Assembly: GCA_003511885.1 (NCBI GenBank) | Contig: DOIX01000313.1 | Coordinates: forward strand, 5,970 to 11,265 | From: Cyanobacteria bacterium UBA11153 | GTDB lineage: Bacteria; Cyanobacteriota; Cyanobacteriia; Cyanobacteriales; Coleofasciculaceae | DNA: 5,296 nt | Direction: 5' to 3' | In this document: positions 1 to 5,296 of the stretch, piece after piece | Position numbering within the stretch: the stretch's first letter is position 1 | Layout of the letters: every line of letters begins with the position of its first letter | Program-made: the position numbers and the translations under genes | The notes under the pieces: generated by a model | The model's input: only the letters and a program-made list of their open reading frames with translations | The model's database searches: none | What the model was told of the DNA's origin: nothing

Positions 1-30
1 ATCAATGGTTTGAGGAATTGAGAATGTTTT

Positions 31-70
31 AACCGCCCATAGGGTTGCTGTAGCAACCGCCACATCGGTT
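31..70. repeat. Interlocked AACC/GGTT palindrome cluster
   Basis: AACCGCC occurs twice as a direct repeat (31-37 and 55-61). The copies are interleaved with perfect inverted repeats: GGTTGC/GCAACC around the loop TGTA (43-58), and AACCG/CGGTT around a 6-nt loop (55-70). The alternative pairings exclude one another, since the AACC at 55-58 can pair with either side. The compact palindromic design looks like a dispersed intergenic repeat, but only one copy is in this window, so that is an inference. Confidence 0.45.
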
Positions 71-121
71 AGGACAGTTATGACGCGCTCAATAGAGCCT
101 TGTACCCTTGCTTGATATGGG

Positions 122-139
122 ATTTGATGAAGATCAAAT
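122..139. repeat. Small AT-rich hairpin (ATTTGAT / ATCAAAT)
   Basis: A perfect 7-bp inverted repeat encloses the tetraloop GAAG. It sits six bases before the heptanucleotide array. The stem has only one G-C pair and no T-run follows, so it is not a convincing terminator. It may be part of the repeat patchwork or due to chance. Confidence 0.3.
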
Positions 140-144
140 AACTA

Positions 145-186
145 TCAACTGTCAACTGTCAACTGTCAACTGTCAACTGTCAACTG
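145..186 (+). repeat. Heptanucleotide tandem repeat, TCAACTG x6
   Basis: Six perfect, uninterrupted copies of the 7-mer TCAACTG occupy 42 bases, flanked by non-repetitive sequence. Heptanucleotide tandem arrays of this size match the short tandemly repeated repetitive (STRR) sequences known from cyanobacterial intergenic DNA. There are no spacers between units, so this is not a CRISPR. Copy number is likely to vary between strains through replication slippage. Confidence 0.85.
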
Positions 187-231
187 CTATATATTTATCC
201 CAATTTTCTCAATCCCTGCTACAGTTTGGAT

Positions 232-259
232 GGTGCGTTATGGCGAAGCCTAACGCACC
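232..259. repeat. GTGCGTTA hairpin repeat, copy 1
   Basis: A perfect 9-bp inverted repeat, GGTGCGTTA (232-240) and TAACGCACC (251-259), encloses a small inner GGC-GAA-GCC stem. The whole segment can therefore fold into one near-continuous hairpin. The right arm continues as CCTACAGAT. The 17-base stretch TAACGCACCCTACAGAT (251-267) recurs exactly at 2773-2789, which shows that this is a dispersed repeat family and not a unique terminator. Similar GTAGGGTGCGTTA elements are familiar in intergenic DNA of filamentous cyanobacteria. Confidence 0.8.
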
Positions 260-282
260 CTACAGATTTTACTATATTCTTT

Positions 283-350
283 GCGTTATTGGCGTTATTG
301 GCGTTATTGGCGTTATTGGCATTCTTGGCGTTCTTGGCGTTCTTGGCGTT
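283..350. repeat. 9-bp minisatellite, (GCGTTATTG)4 then GCRTTCTTG
   Basis: Seven full 9-base units plus a partial one run head to tail: four GCGTTATTG, one GCATTCTTG, two GCGTTCTTG and a final GCGTT, followed by eight A residues (351-358). The units fall into two sequence classes in blocks, as expected from local duplication after a point change. On the minus strand the array reads as a T-run followed by AACGCCAAG/AACGCCAAT units. This resembles the array at 3505-3553. It lies 15 bases past the stop codon of the adenylating-enzyme gene. A 9-base period keeps reading frames open, which explains the fake hydrophobic repeat peptides here. Confidence 0.85.
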
Positions 351-373
351 AAAAAAAATCTATGATATAACCT

Positions 374-2599
374 CTATAAAATATCCCCAATTACCGACTG
401 CTTATAATTAACTTGAAGCGCTAAACGATCAAAAGCTGATATCCGGGAAGAAGGGAGAGCCGATGCCACTAAACACTGATAAGCCAATTCATTTTCTCCC
501 CTCTCTAACAAAGATGGAGCTAGCGATCGCAAAATTGGTATCCAGGGAATCGGATCGATATCCTCTTGCGGTAATCCAGGACTAATCATACCAGCTTTTG
601 TCTCCAAAATATTCAGCCATTCCAGAGGTTGAAGCGGTTGTCCTGTAACTAACATACCATAACCTCTTTCTAACTCAACTTGTGCTAATTCTCGTGGCGA
701 TTGTGCTGCATCTTTCAGTGCCCATAAGCTGGCTTGAGTATCCCATCCCCCACTCAGAAGTTGTCGTCTCCAAGCCAGCCATTGTCTGGAAAATCGATCG
801 TTATGGGGAGGTTGTGGTATATTTTCCCCAGTCACAGACTGCCCATGGACTAATTCACACCAATGGGCAAGCAACCAAATACCGAATCGAGGGGCAAAAA
901 AGTTGAAGTCGCCGATGAGAATTGCCAAGATGGGGCGGAGAGATTTGATGATAGTATTTGTCCCAGAAGTTATGGCATAACGGGCTGCTGCTTCCAATCC
1001 ATAAAGGAGATTCTGGATATTAAATCTATCCAGATACTCTGGCACTATCAATGGTAAATCTCGCCAAATCGACTTGGCGGTATTAATAGGCAAAAATAGG
1101 CTAGGGATCAGTAAATCTATGGTAGATACTGTCTTAGCCTGAATCATTTTTTCGACAGCATTTTCCACCCGCATTGCCCCTGACTGATAAATTGATATTA
1201 TTTCTGGCTCGGCAGCGATAAAATTACAAGCAAAGAGTAATATTCGTCCTCTTATCCATTCTATTTCTGGAGATTGACTAGGTGGAGTATGGAGAATTTC
1301 CTGTAATAATCCTGCCGTTGGTGGTGGCATTCCCGAATCCATTATAATAGTGGGATTTACCAGTTGTTTGAGTAATTGGGCAGCTTTCTGAGCTTCTCCT
1401 TTTGGTAATAGAGATGATTGCAGCCAAGATGACCAGGATTCGGAAGTTATTTGCTCAATCCAGTCCATATCTTCTATTAATTCAGGGATCGTAGATATTG
1501 GTTGAGAATCATCTAAAAAGATTTGAGCATCAACTTCACCAAACGTCTGATTTACCCAATTAATTAGCGGTACTAAAGATAACTGATTAACATCAGCCGC
1601 CGCCAGCCAAATATCGATTTCTCTTCCTGCCCGACGTAAAACCTGGTAATTGAGAATACCCTCAAAAGCTGGCATCCTAATTTCACCAGGATACTTAATC
1701 CCCTCCAAAGTACGAATACGATCCTCAATTCGTCCTAAAATATTGCCAGTAAGTCCAGGACGACCACAAGGACAAGGTTCCGAACTTAACTCAATCAAAT
1801 CCCCACAATGATACCGTACCAGGGGCATAATTCGATTAAACAGATCCGTTGTTACCAATTGCCCATCAATAACCTCATAAAGACAGCGATGGCTATCCAG
1901 ATGCAATCTTCCCACTTCCGGACAAGTTAGTCCAGAAATTCCCGTTTCCTGACACCCATATTCCTCAATCACTCTAGCCTTAAATGTCGCTTCGAGTAAG
2001 TTTCGTTGGTAATCAAACAGACACTCACCCGTACAAATAACAGCCATCACAGGAGGCAAGCTGCGCCCAGACAATTTTACCGCCACATCACACAGCCGAC
2101 TCGGATAACCCCGAATTGCCACCAGACCTTGCTCCAGCAAAGCCATAAAAAAACTGATAAAATCAGAATCGATCGATCCTGCGATCGCGAAATCGATAGT
2201 TCGCACTGGCATCAAGCGACTAGCAAGATTAATCATCGGAGTGCGATTGTCAATACCCCACCAATTCAGGGAAAAACTACGCGCTGCTTTGCGAAGCTCA
2301 TTCCATTCTGTGCCAGCAAAATAAACAAAAGATTTACCCCGACTGCCGCTAGTCACACCGCGATACACCACATCATCGGCATTAGCGAGAAACAAACCAG
2401 GGTTTTGCCTAATAGTTTCCTTATCTATCGGTGTCACTTTCTCAAAAGCTTGATACCAGTTTGGCACAAGTTGTACCGAGCCAGGGCTACTAGTAGCTTT
2501 AATTAAATTAGCCCTCATCAAACGCTCCCTATTCCCTGGTGCTGTTGCGGCTGCTTCTAGCACCAGTTTCAAGGATTCCATCATTTCGGAAAACAGCAT
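374..2599 (-). CDS. PaaK/F390-synthetase-like adenylate-forming enzyme with long helical C-terminal extension
   Basis: This 741-residue protein belongs to the ANL (adenylate-forming) superfamily, on the phenylacetate-CoA ligase / coenzyme F390 synthetase branch. Such enzymes activate a carboxylate with ATP as an acyl-adenylate and usually pass it to a thiol. The substrate here is unknown. Visible motifs are a P-loop-like TSGSRGKS (83-90), EEYGCQETG (212-220; A5-type YGxxE), TTDLFNR..PLVRYHCGD (250-267; A7-type), CPCG (276-279) and GRIED (289-293; A8-type hinge). Residues about 300-375 would be the small C-terminal ANL domain. About 340 further residues (400-741) are helix-rich, carry no motif I know, and exceed the usual length of roughly 430. 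The P-loop has Arg where Thr or Ser is usual, and residues 303-399 contain no lysine, so the usual A10 lysine is not evident. The ATG at 2599 is preceded only by a weak GTGAAAG; codons 6 and 7 are alternative ATGs. The protein looks soluble. No partner genes are adjacent. Confidence 0.85.
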   Translation of the reverse strand: MLFSEMMESLKLVLEAAATAPGNRERLMRANLIKATSSPGSVQLVPNWYQAFEKVTPIDKETIRQNPGLFLANADDVVYRGVTSGSRGKSFVYFAGTEWNELRKAARSFSLNWWGIDNRTPMINLASRLMPVRTIDFAIAGSIDSDFISFFMALLEQGLVAIRGYPSRLCDVAVKLSGRSLPPVMAVICTGECLFDYQRNLLEATFKARVIEEYGCQETGISGLTCPEVGRLHLDSHRCLYEVIDGQLVTTDLFNRIMPLVRYHCGDLIELSSEPCPCGRPGLTGNILGRIEDRIRTLEGIKYPGEIRMPAFEGILNYQVLRRAGREIDIWLAAADVNQLSLVPLINWVNQTFGEVDAQIFLDDSQPISTIPELIEDMDWIEQITSESWSSWLQSSLLPKGEAQKAAQLLKQLVNPTIIMDSGMPPPTAGLLQEILHTPPSQSPEIEWIRGRILLFACNFIAAEPEIISIYQSGAMRVENAVEKMIQAKTVSTIDLLIPSLFLPINTAKSIWRDLPLIVPEYLDRFNIQNLLYGLEAAARYAITSGTNTIIKSLRPILAILIGDFNFFAPRFGIWLLAHWCELVHGQSVTGENIPQPPHNDRFSRQWLAWRRQLLSGGWDTQASLWALKDAAQSPRELAQVELERGYGMLVTGQPLQPLEWLNILETKAGMISPGLPQEDIDPIPWIPILRSLAPSLLERGENELAYQCLVASALPSSRISAFDRLALQVNYKQSVIGDIL
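523..530. repeat. HIP1 octamer GCGATCGC
   Basis: Exact copy of the highly iterated palindrome of cyanobacterial genomes, here inside the adenylating-enzyme gene. Confidence 0.9.
2181..2188. repeat. HIP1 octamer GCGATCGC
   Basis: Exact copy inside the adenylating-enzyme gene. It lies in a short stretch (about 2168-2196) dense in CGAT/ATCG steps, including TCGATCGATC just upstream. Confidence 0.9.
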
Positions 2600-2600
2600 C

Positions 2601-2624
2601 TTTCACTTGATAATTTTTGTGAAA
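2601..2624 (-). promoter_or_regulatory. Inverted repeat overlapping the ribosome-binding region of the adenylating-enzyme gene
   Basis: On the minus strand, TTTCAC and GTGAAA form a perfect 6-bp inverted repeat around a 12-nt A/T-rich loop. The repeat ends one base before the ATG at 2599. The 3' arm contains the only Shine-Dalgarno-like sequence (GTGAAAG), so pairing would hide it. It could instead be a protein-binding dyad or chance in AT-rich DNA. Further upstream a TTGTCA (2640-2645) resembles a -35 box, but no good -10 follows it. Confidence 0.3.
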
Positions 2625-2663
2625 ACAGGCATAAAAATCTGACAATTAGTCATCAGAATCACT

Positions 2664-2690
2664 TAATAAACAAAAGGATAAATCCTGTTT
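2664..2690 (-). terminator. Possible weak terminator of the SH3b gene
   Basis: Read on the minus strand, AAACAGGA and TCCT...GTTT form an imperfect hairpin. It has an AGGA/TCCT stem around TTTA, extended by AAAC/GTTT past a 3-nt TTT bulge, and T-rich sequence follows. It lies about 115 bases beyond the stop of the SH3b gene. The stem is short and poor in G-C pairs, so it may be inefficient or not functional. If it works, it would separate transcription of the SH3b gene from the downstream adenylating-enzyme gene. Confidence 0.25.
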
Positions 2691-2755
2691 GTCATTTTCA
2701 TCTCCCGCTTTCCAAGATGGTGGCTTTCCAATTCTTAGATATTTTTTTGGTAATA

Positions 2756-2780
2756 GTGCGTTAGCTTGCCCATAACGCAC
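2756..2780. repeat. GTGCGTTA hairpin repeat, copy 2
   Basis: An 8-bp perfect inverted repeat, GTGCGTTA (2756-2763) and TAACGCAC (2773-2780), surrounds a 9-nt loop. It continues rightward as CCTACAGAT, exactly as copy 1 at 232-267 does. The inner loop differs (GCTTGCCCA here, TGGCGAAGCC there), so the arms are conserved while the loop drifts, as expected for a folded mobile or dispersed element. It sits 26 bases past the stop of the SH3b gene and could also stabilise or terminate its transcript. Confidence 0.8.
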
Positions 2781-2805
2781 CCTACAGATGAAAAATTTGG
2801 GTAAG

Positions 2806-3387
2806 TTATCTCGGAGCTGAAATTGAGCGGGATATTCTGTCACCCATTTGCACCCAATCCTCATGAACCAAAATTTTATTGCCTTCAGATAGAGTATTCA
2901 TCTCACTACGCATCAAGTTCATCGGCTTATCGCAAAACTTCCCTAAGTCTTTAAGGTATGGTGTAGCAACCCAACCATCACGAAAATCAGGGGCAGAAAC
3001 AAAACCAAAAGGAGAAACATCACCAACATGACTCGTAATCCGACTCCATTGTCCAGTTTTATCCCTGTTAAGTACAATCACCTGCCAGCGATTGGGGACT
3101 GAACCAATAATCCTACCATTGGGACTAGAGCGAATATTTAGAGTACCCATCCTAATATTTACCCTAGCATAGAGGCGAGGTGATTGATGTCGAGAATCAG
3201 TAGGACAAGCCTGTGCTATTTCCATCTCACTATTGCGGAGGGGTGGAATTAAGCTGGTTTTTTCTGCTTTATCAGCTTTCGTTATCGTAGTAGTAGCCAA
3301 CGCCGTTTTAACTCCAATCGCCGACAGAAATATAGCGGCAATAAAGGTAAACGCTTTTTTCCAATGACTGACAGTTATCTTTTTCAA
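2806..3387 (-). CDS. Secreted SH3b-domain protein (TTG start)
   Basis: This is a 193-residue protein with a clear Sec-type signal peptide: a basic n-region (MKK...HWKK), a hydrophobic core at about 12-28, and an ALA cleavage motif at 29-31. After a linker, residues about 80-118 (GTLNIRSSPNG...GQWSRI) match the bacterial SH3 (SH3b/SH3_3) pattern: a LNIRSSP entry strand and a GxWSRI exit strand. The domain probably continues to GWVATPYL at 138-145. Such domains act in the periplasm or outside the cell, often binding peptidoglycan. No catalytic domain is present, so the role is probably binding or scaffolding. Two cysteines (61 and 152) remain in the mature part and could form a disulfide. The start is TTG: an in-frame stop lies just upstream, the next in-frame ATG is codon 55 (after the signal peptide), and AAGGGA lies 10 bases ahead. 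The exact ligand is unknown. Confidence 0.85.
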   Translation of the reverse strand: MKKITVSHWKKAFTFIAAIFLSAIGVKTALATTTITKADKAEKTSLIPPLRNSEMEIAQACPTDSRHQSPRLYARVNIRMGTLNIRSSPNGRIIGSVPNRWQVIVLNRDKTGQWSRITSHVGDVSPFGFVSAPDFRDGWVATPYLKDLGKFCDKPMNLMRSEMNTLSEGNKILVHEDWVQMGDRISRSISAPR

Positions 3388-3397
3388 GAAGAATAGT

Positions 3398-3403
3398 TCC
3401 CTT
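3398..3403 (-). promoter_or_regulatory. Ribosome-binding site AAGGGA that decides the TTG start of the SH3b gene
   Basis: On the minus strand AAGGGA is followed by 10 bases and then TTG (3387-3385). It is the best Shine-Dalgarno match among the three protein genes here, and it places initiation at a non-ATG codon in frame with a complete signal peptide. Confidence 0.6.
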
Positions 3404-3426
3404 TCAGACGATCAAACATACTGATG

Positions 3427-3453
3427 ATTATATTATGTATCCATCCAGTCCAA
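3427..3453 (-). promoter_or_regulatory. Probable promoter of the SH3b gene
   Basis: On the minus strand, TTGGAC (3453-3448) and a consensus TATAAT (3432-3427) are separated by 15 bases. This suits a sigma-70-type promoter, though the spacer is shorter than the ideal 17. The expected start near 3420 gives a leader of about 33 bases that contains the AAGGGA site. Two direct copies of CGATCAAA (plus-strand reading, 3409-3416 and 3467-3474) flank the promoter. Confidence 0.45.
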
Positions 3454-3504
3454 CCGTACATAGCATCGATCAAATGCCTAAAACACACCCACAATCCCCC
3501 TTTA

Positions 3505-3553
3505 ACCTTGCGTACCTTTGCGTTAACCTTAGCGTACCTTTGCGTTAAAAAAA
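3505..3553. repeat. Degenerate ACCTT-GCGT tandem repeat with A-tract
   Basis: Four imperfect units, ACCTTGCGT, ACCTTTGCGT, ACCTTAGCGT and ACCTTTGCGT, are spaced by 0-2 bases and end in TTAAAAAAA. On the minus strand this reads as a T-tract followed by AACGCAAAG and GTACGC steps. The design (T-tract, then AACGC plus CAAG or AAAG units) is shared with the minisatellite at 283-358, so the two arrays may belong to one family. Confidence 0.7.
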
Positions 3554-3662
3554 GAAACATATTTCACCCAACCGAGCATCGCGATAGATAACAGAAAACT
3601 CATTACCCAAACTCACAGCAGCTCATCAACCCAATTTCTCAAAGAAACGGTGTTTCCAGATT

Positions 3663-3668
3663 TATAAT
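3663..3668 (+). promoter_or_regulatory. Candidate -10 box (TATAAT) for the LpxB-like gene
   Basis: A perfect TATAAT lies 41 bases ahead of the ATG. At the usual 16-18 bp spacing no TTGACA-like -35 is visible, so this is either an extended or activator-dependent promoter or chance in AT-rich DNA. No Shine-Dalgarno sequence precedes the ATG, which is common in cyanobacteria. Confidence 0.35.
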
Positions 3669-3709
3669 ATTAATCAATCCCCACTCACCTCTTACACTCA
3701 TCTTCAATT

Positions 3710-4972
3710 ATGCAGCTACTATGTCTCAGTAATGGTCATGGAGAAGATATTATCGCAGTCCGGATTTTACAAGAATTGCAGCATCTCCCCCATCCGCCAG
3801 AATTAGCCGCACTACCCATAGTAGGAGAAGGGACTGCCTACACTCAATTAGATATACCAATTATTGGCCCAGTCCGGACAATGCCATCCGGTGGTTTTAT
3901 TTATATGGAAGGGCATCAGTTAGCGCGAGATGTGCGGAGTGGTTTACTGCAACATACTTTAGCTCAATTGAAGGCGGTTCGTCGTTGGGCGAAAAAAGGT
4001 GGTGCAATTCTAGCGGTGGGGGATATTGTACCGTTATTATTTGCCTGGTTAAGTGTTGCGCCATACTGCTTTGTCGGTACGGCGAAATCAGAGTATTATC
4101 TAAGAGATGAAGATGGGCGGTTACCTAATCGACCAAAGTGGGATGGTTGGTCTGGTTCAGTTTATTTACCTTGGGAACGTTGGTTAATGAGCCGGAAGCG
4201 CTGCAAAGCGGTGTTTCCCAGAGATTCGCTTACGGCAAAAATATTAAAGGAGCGGTTAATTCGGGCTTTCGATTTGGGCAATCCGATGATGGATGGGATT
4301 GCGCCAGAATATCCTGAACCTATATTTTACGAACCAGATGCAGAATTGAAAGAAATGGAGCGATCGCTAATTATTACCCTCCTACCAGGTTCCAGGATAC
4401 CAGAAGCTTACGAGAATTGGGAACTGCTCGTCCAGGGAGTGGGTGCATTACTAGCAGTATATAAGGAGCGACCCTTATTATTTTTAGGCGCGATCGCACC
4501 TAGTTTAAGTTTAGACCCTTTGCGAGAAACGATGGAAACTGTAGGCTGGTCAATAGATGTTACTCCCCCTCACCTTAACCTCAAAGATCCTACCGCGATC
4601 GCATTTACCAGAAAAAATGCCACTTTAGTTTTAACTCAGGATGACTATACCTTCTGCCTCCGTCAAGGTGACTGCGCCATAGCAATGGCGGGGACAGCAA
4701 CCGAACAATTTGTCGGATTAGGCAAACCTGCGATTGCAATTCCTGGCAATGGCCCTCAGTATACACCTGCCTTTGCCGAAGCCCAATCCCGTTTATTGGG
4801 ACTATCATTAATCTTGGTGAAGCAACCCAATGATATCCCCATGGTCATGCAGCAATTATTAACCGATCCTGACAGAGTACAGTCGATCGCAGAAAATGGT
4901 CATCGTCGGATGGGCAAATCTGGCGCTGCCAGTCGCATTGCACGCTCTTTAATGGAGTCTTTTGGTTACTAG
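3710..4972 (+). CDS. LpxB-related (lipid-A-disaccharide synthase-like) GT-B glycosyltransferase-type protein
   Basis: This 420-residue protein resembles the LpxB-related family conserved in cyanobacteria, and its length is typical. LpxB itself joins two acyl-glucosamine units to make the lipid A disaccharide, but this paralogous family has no assigned reaction that I know of. The N-terminal half opens with the family signature SNGHGED (7-13) and contains VGDIVPL (103-109), as expected for the acceptor-side Rossmann-like domain. The C-terminal half has DLGNPMMDG (188-196), LLPGSR (225-230) and AGTATEQFVGLGKPAIAIPGNG (from 327). The last two match the LPGSR and SGTATLE signatures of LpxB near the nucleotide-sugar site. 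There is no signal peptide and no clear membrane span, so it is probably cytoplasmic or membrane-associated. The ATG at 3710 places SNGHGED at the expected distance from the N-terminus, though no ribosome-binding site is visible. The gene stands alone, divergent from the SH3b gene and convergent with a tRNA gene. Three GCGATCGC sites lie within it. Confidence 0.85.
   Translation: MQLLCLSNGHGEDIIAVRILQELQHLPHPPELAALPIVGEGTAYTQLDIPIIGPVRTMPSGGFIYMEGHQLARDVRSGLLQHTLAQLKAVRRWAKKGGAILAVGDIVPLLFAWLSVAPYCFVGTAKSEYYLRDEDGRLPNRPKWDGWSGSVYLPWERWLMSRKRCKAVFPRDSLTAKILKERLIRAFDLGNPMMDGIAPEYPEPIFYEPDAELKEMERSLIITLLPGSRIPEAYENWELLVQGVGALLAVYKERPLLFLGAIAPSLSLDPLRETMETVGWSIDVTPPHLNLKDPTAIAFTRKNATLVLTQDDYTFCLRQGDCAIAMAGTATEQFVGLGKPAIAIPGNGPQYTPAFAEAQSRLLGLSLILVKQPNDIPMVMQQLLTDPDRVQSIAENGHRRMGKSGAASRIARSLMESFGY
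4360..4367. repeat. HIP1 octamer GCGATCGC
   Basis: Exact copy inside the LpxB-like gene, the first of three within 243 bases. Confidence 0.9.
4490..4497. repeat. HIP1 octamer GCGATCGC
   Basis: Exact copy inside the LpxB-like gene, the second of the cluster of three. Confidence 0.9.
4595..4602. repeat. HIP1 octamer GCGATCGC
   Basis: Exact copy inside the LpxB-like gene, the third of the cluster. A near-match (TCGATCGC) follows at about 4883. Confidence 0.9.
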
Positions 4973-4992
4973 CTGTTGCTTGTTACCTTAAT

Positions 4993-5024
4993 TGGTGGTT
5001 GGTTGTTTGCCATTCCGCCATTTT
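4993..5024 (+). terminator. Possible weak terminator between the LpxB-like gene and the tRNA
   Basis: TGGTGG (4993-4998) can pair with CCGCCA (5015-5020), including one G-T pair, across a 16-nt loop, and TTTT follows (5021-5024). The loop is long and the T-run short. The 54-bp gap between two convergent genes makes a terminator likely somewhere here, but this hairpin is only a weak candidate. Confidence 0.25.
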
Positions 5025-5026
5025 CA

Positions 5027-5099
5027 CGAACACGGAGGGATTTGAACCCCCGACCCTCAGGACCGGAACCTGATGCTCTATCCACTGAGCTACGTGTCC
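5027..5099 (-). tRNA. trnR: tRNA-Arg, anticodon CCG
   Basis: This 73-base gene folds as a complete cloverleaf. The acceptor stem is GGACACG with CGTGTTC (one G-T pair) and discriminator G. The D stem is GCTC/GAGC. The anticodon stem is TCAGG/CCTGA around the loop TTCCGGT, whose middle bases CCG read the arginine codon CGG. A 5-base variable region and a T stem GGGGG/CCCTC with loop TTCAAAT follow. CCA is not encoded (the next bases are TGA), so it must be added by CCA transferase. There is no intron. The gene converges on the LpxB-like gene 54 bases away. Confidence 0.96.
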
Positions 5100-5112
5100 T
5101 TATCTGTAATTG

Positions 5113-5122
5113 CCCGATCGGG
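5113..5122. other. 10-bp palindrome CCCGATCGGG in the tRNA leader
   Basis: A perfect GC-rich palindrome lies between the predicted tRNA transcription start (near 5131) and the mature 5' end (5099). It could be a protein-binding dyad. As RNA it could form only a very short stem. Its core CGATCG resembles the core of HIP1 sites, so it may be a chance relative of those. Confidence 0.3.
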
Positions 5123-5137
5123 ACGCTACATTTAGAG

Positions 5138-5167
5138 AGTATAACTCAAATTTGCTTGATTGAGCAA
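5138..5167 (-). promoter_or_regulatory. Promoter of the tRNA-Arg gene
   Basis: On the minus strand, TTGCTC (5167-5162) and TATACT (5143-5138) are 18 bases apart, a good sigma-70-type pair. The predicted start near 5131 leaves a leader of about 32 bases before the mature tRNA, to be removed by RNase P. No other gene lies between, so the tRNA is probably transcribed alone. Confidence 0.6.
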
Positions 5168-5296
5168 TCCCATCCCCAATTATGGCAGACAAGATCGCCC
5201 CAAGATGCCATCCCCATTGCCATGAGCCATCAGCCACGAGCATTTTTCGCAATAGACAGATTGCAACTCGGTATTATATAGGGCTTGCTGTATAAA

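Larger units (their letters stand above)
1..373. other. Gene-free, repeat-rich intergenic region
   Basis: No credible coding sequence is present. All three plus-strand frames reach a stop within the first 32 bases, and the open stretches further on only read through tandem repeats. The region is filled by at least five unrelated short repeats, listed separately. It lies downstream of the minus-strand adenylating-enzyme gene that ends at 374. No gene that it could regulate on the left is visible in the window. Confidence 0.75.
3388..3709. other. Divergent intergenic region
   Basis: These 322 bases separate the minus-strand SH3b gene from the plus-strand LpxB-like gene. They hold a ribosome-binding site and promoter for the former, a degenerate repeat array (3505-3553) and a candidate -10 box for the latter. 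Between about 3555 and 3660 I see nothing definite. No tRNA-like or riboswitch-like fold was recognised, and no gene is supported. Confidence 0.6.

Overview
The window is a 5.3-kb piece of a cyanobacterial chromosome. Five copies of the palindrome GCGATCGC (HIP1) occur in it. It also carries heptanucleotide tandem repeats and dispersed GTGCGTTA hairpin repeats of a cyanobacterial kind, and an LpxB-related protein of a type I know from cyanobacteria. The repeat load suggests a filamentous, repeat-rich lineage (Oscillatoriales or Nostocales), but the sequence does not fix the genus.

Layout. Positions 1-373 hold no credible gene. They are a patchwork of five different repeats: interlocked AACC/GGTT palindromes, an AT-rich hairpin, six TCAACTG units, a GTGCGTTA hairpin repeat and a 9-bp minisatellite. 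Positions 374-2599 (minus) encode a 741-residue adenylate-forming enzyme of the PaaK / coenzyme F390-synthetase type with a long, unrecognised helical C-terminal half. Positions 2806-3387 (minus) encode a secreted SH3b-domain protein that begins with TTG. A second GTGCGTTA hairpin repeat lies between these two genes. Positions 3388-3709 are a divergent intergenic region with a probable promoter for the SH3b gene, a degenerate ACCTT-GCGT repeat array and a possible promoter for the plus-strand gene. Positions 3710-4972 (plus) encode a 420-residue LpxB-related GT-B-type protein. It converges on a tRNA-Arg(CCG) gene (5027-5099, minus), whose promoter is visible at 5138-5167.

How the genes relate. 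The SH3b protein and the adenylating enzyme are co-directional, but 206 bp, a possible weak terminator and a repeat separate them, so a tight operon is not shown. Nothing in the window supplies the adenylating enzyme with a carrier protein or other pathway genes. The LpxB-like protein is probably an envelope or glycolipid glycosyltransferase and stands alone.

I see no CRISPR array, transposase, prophage or defence system. The points most worth following up are the extended adenylating enzyme with its divergent catalytic motifs, and the recurrence of the same repeat families around the minus-strand gene pair.
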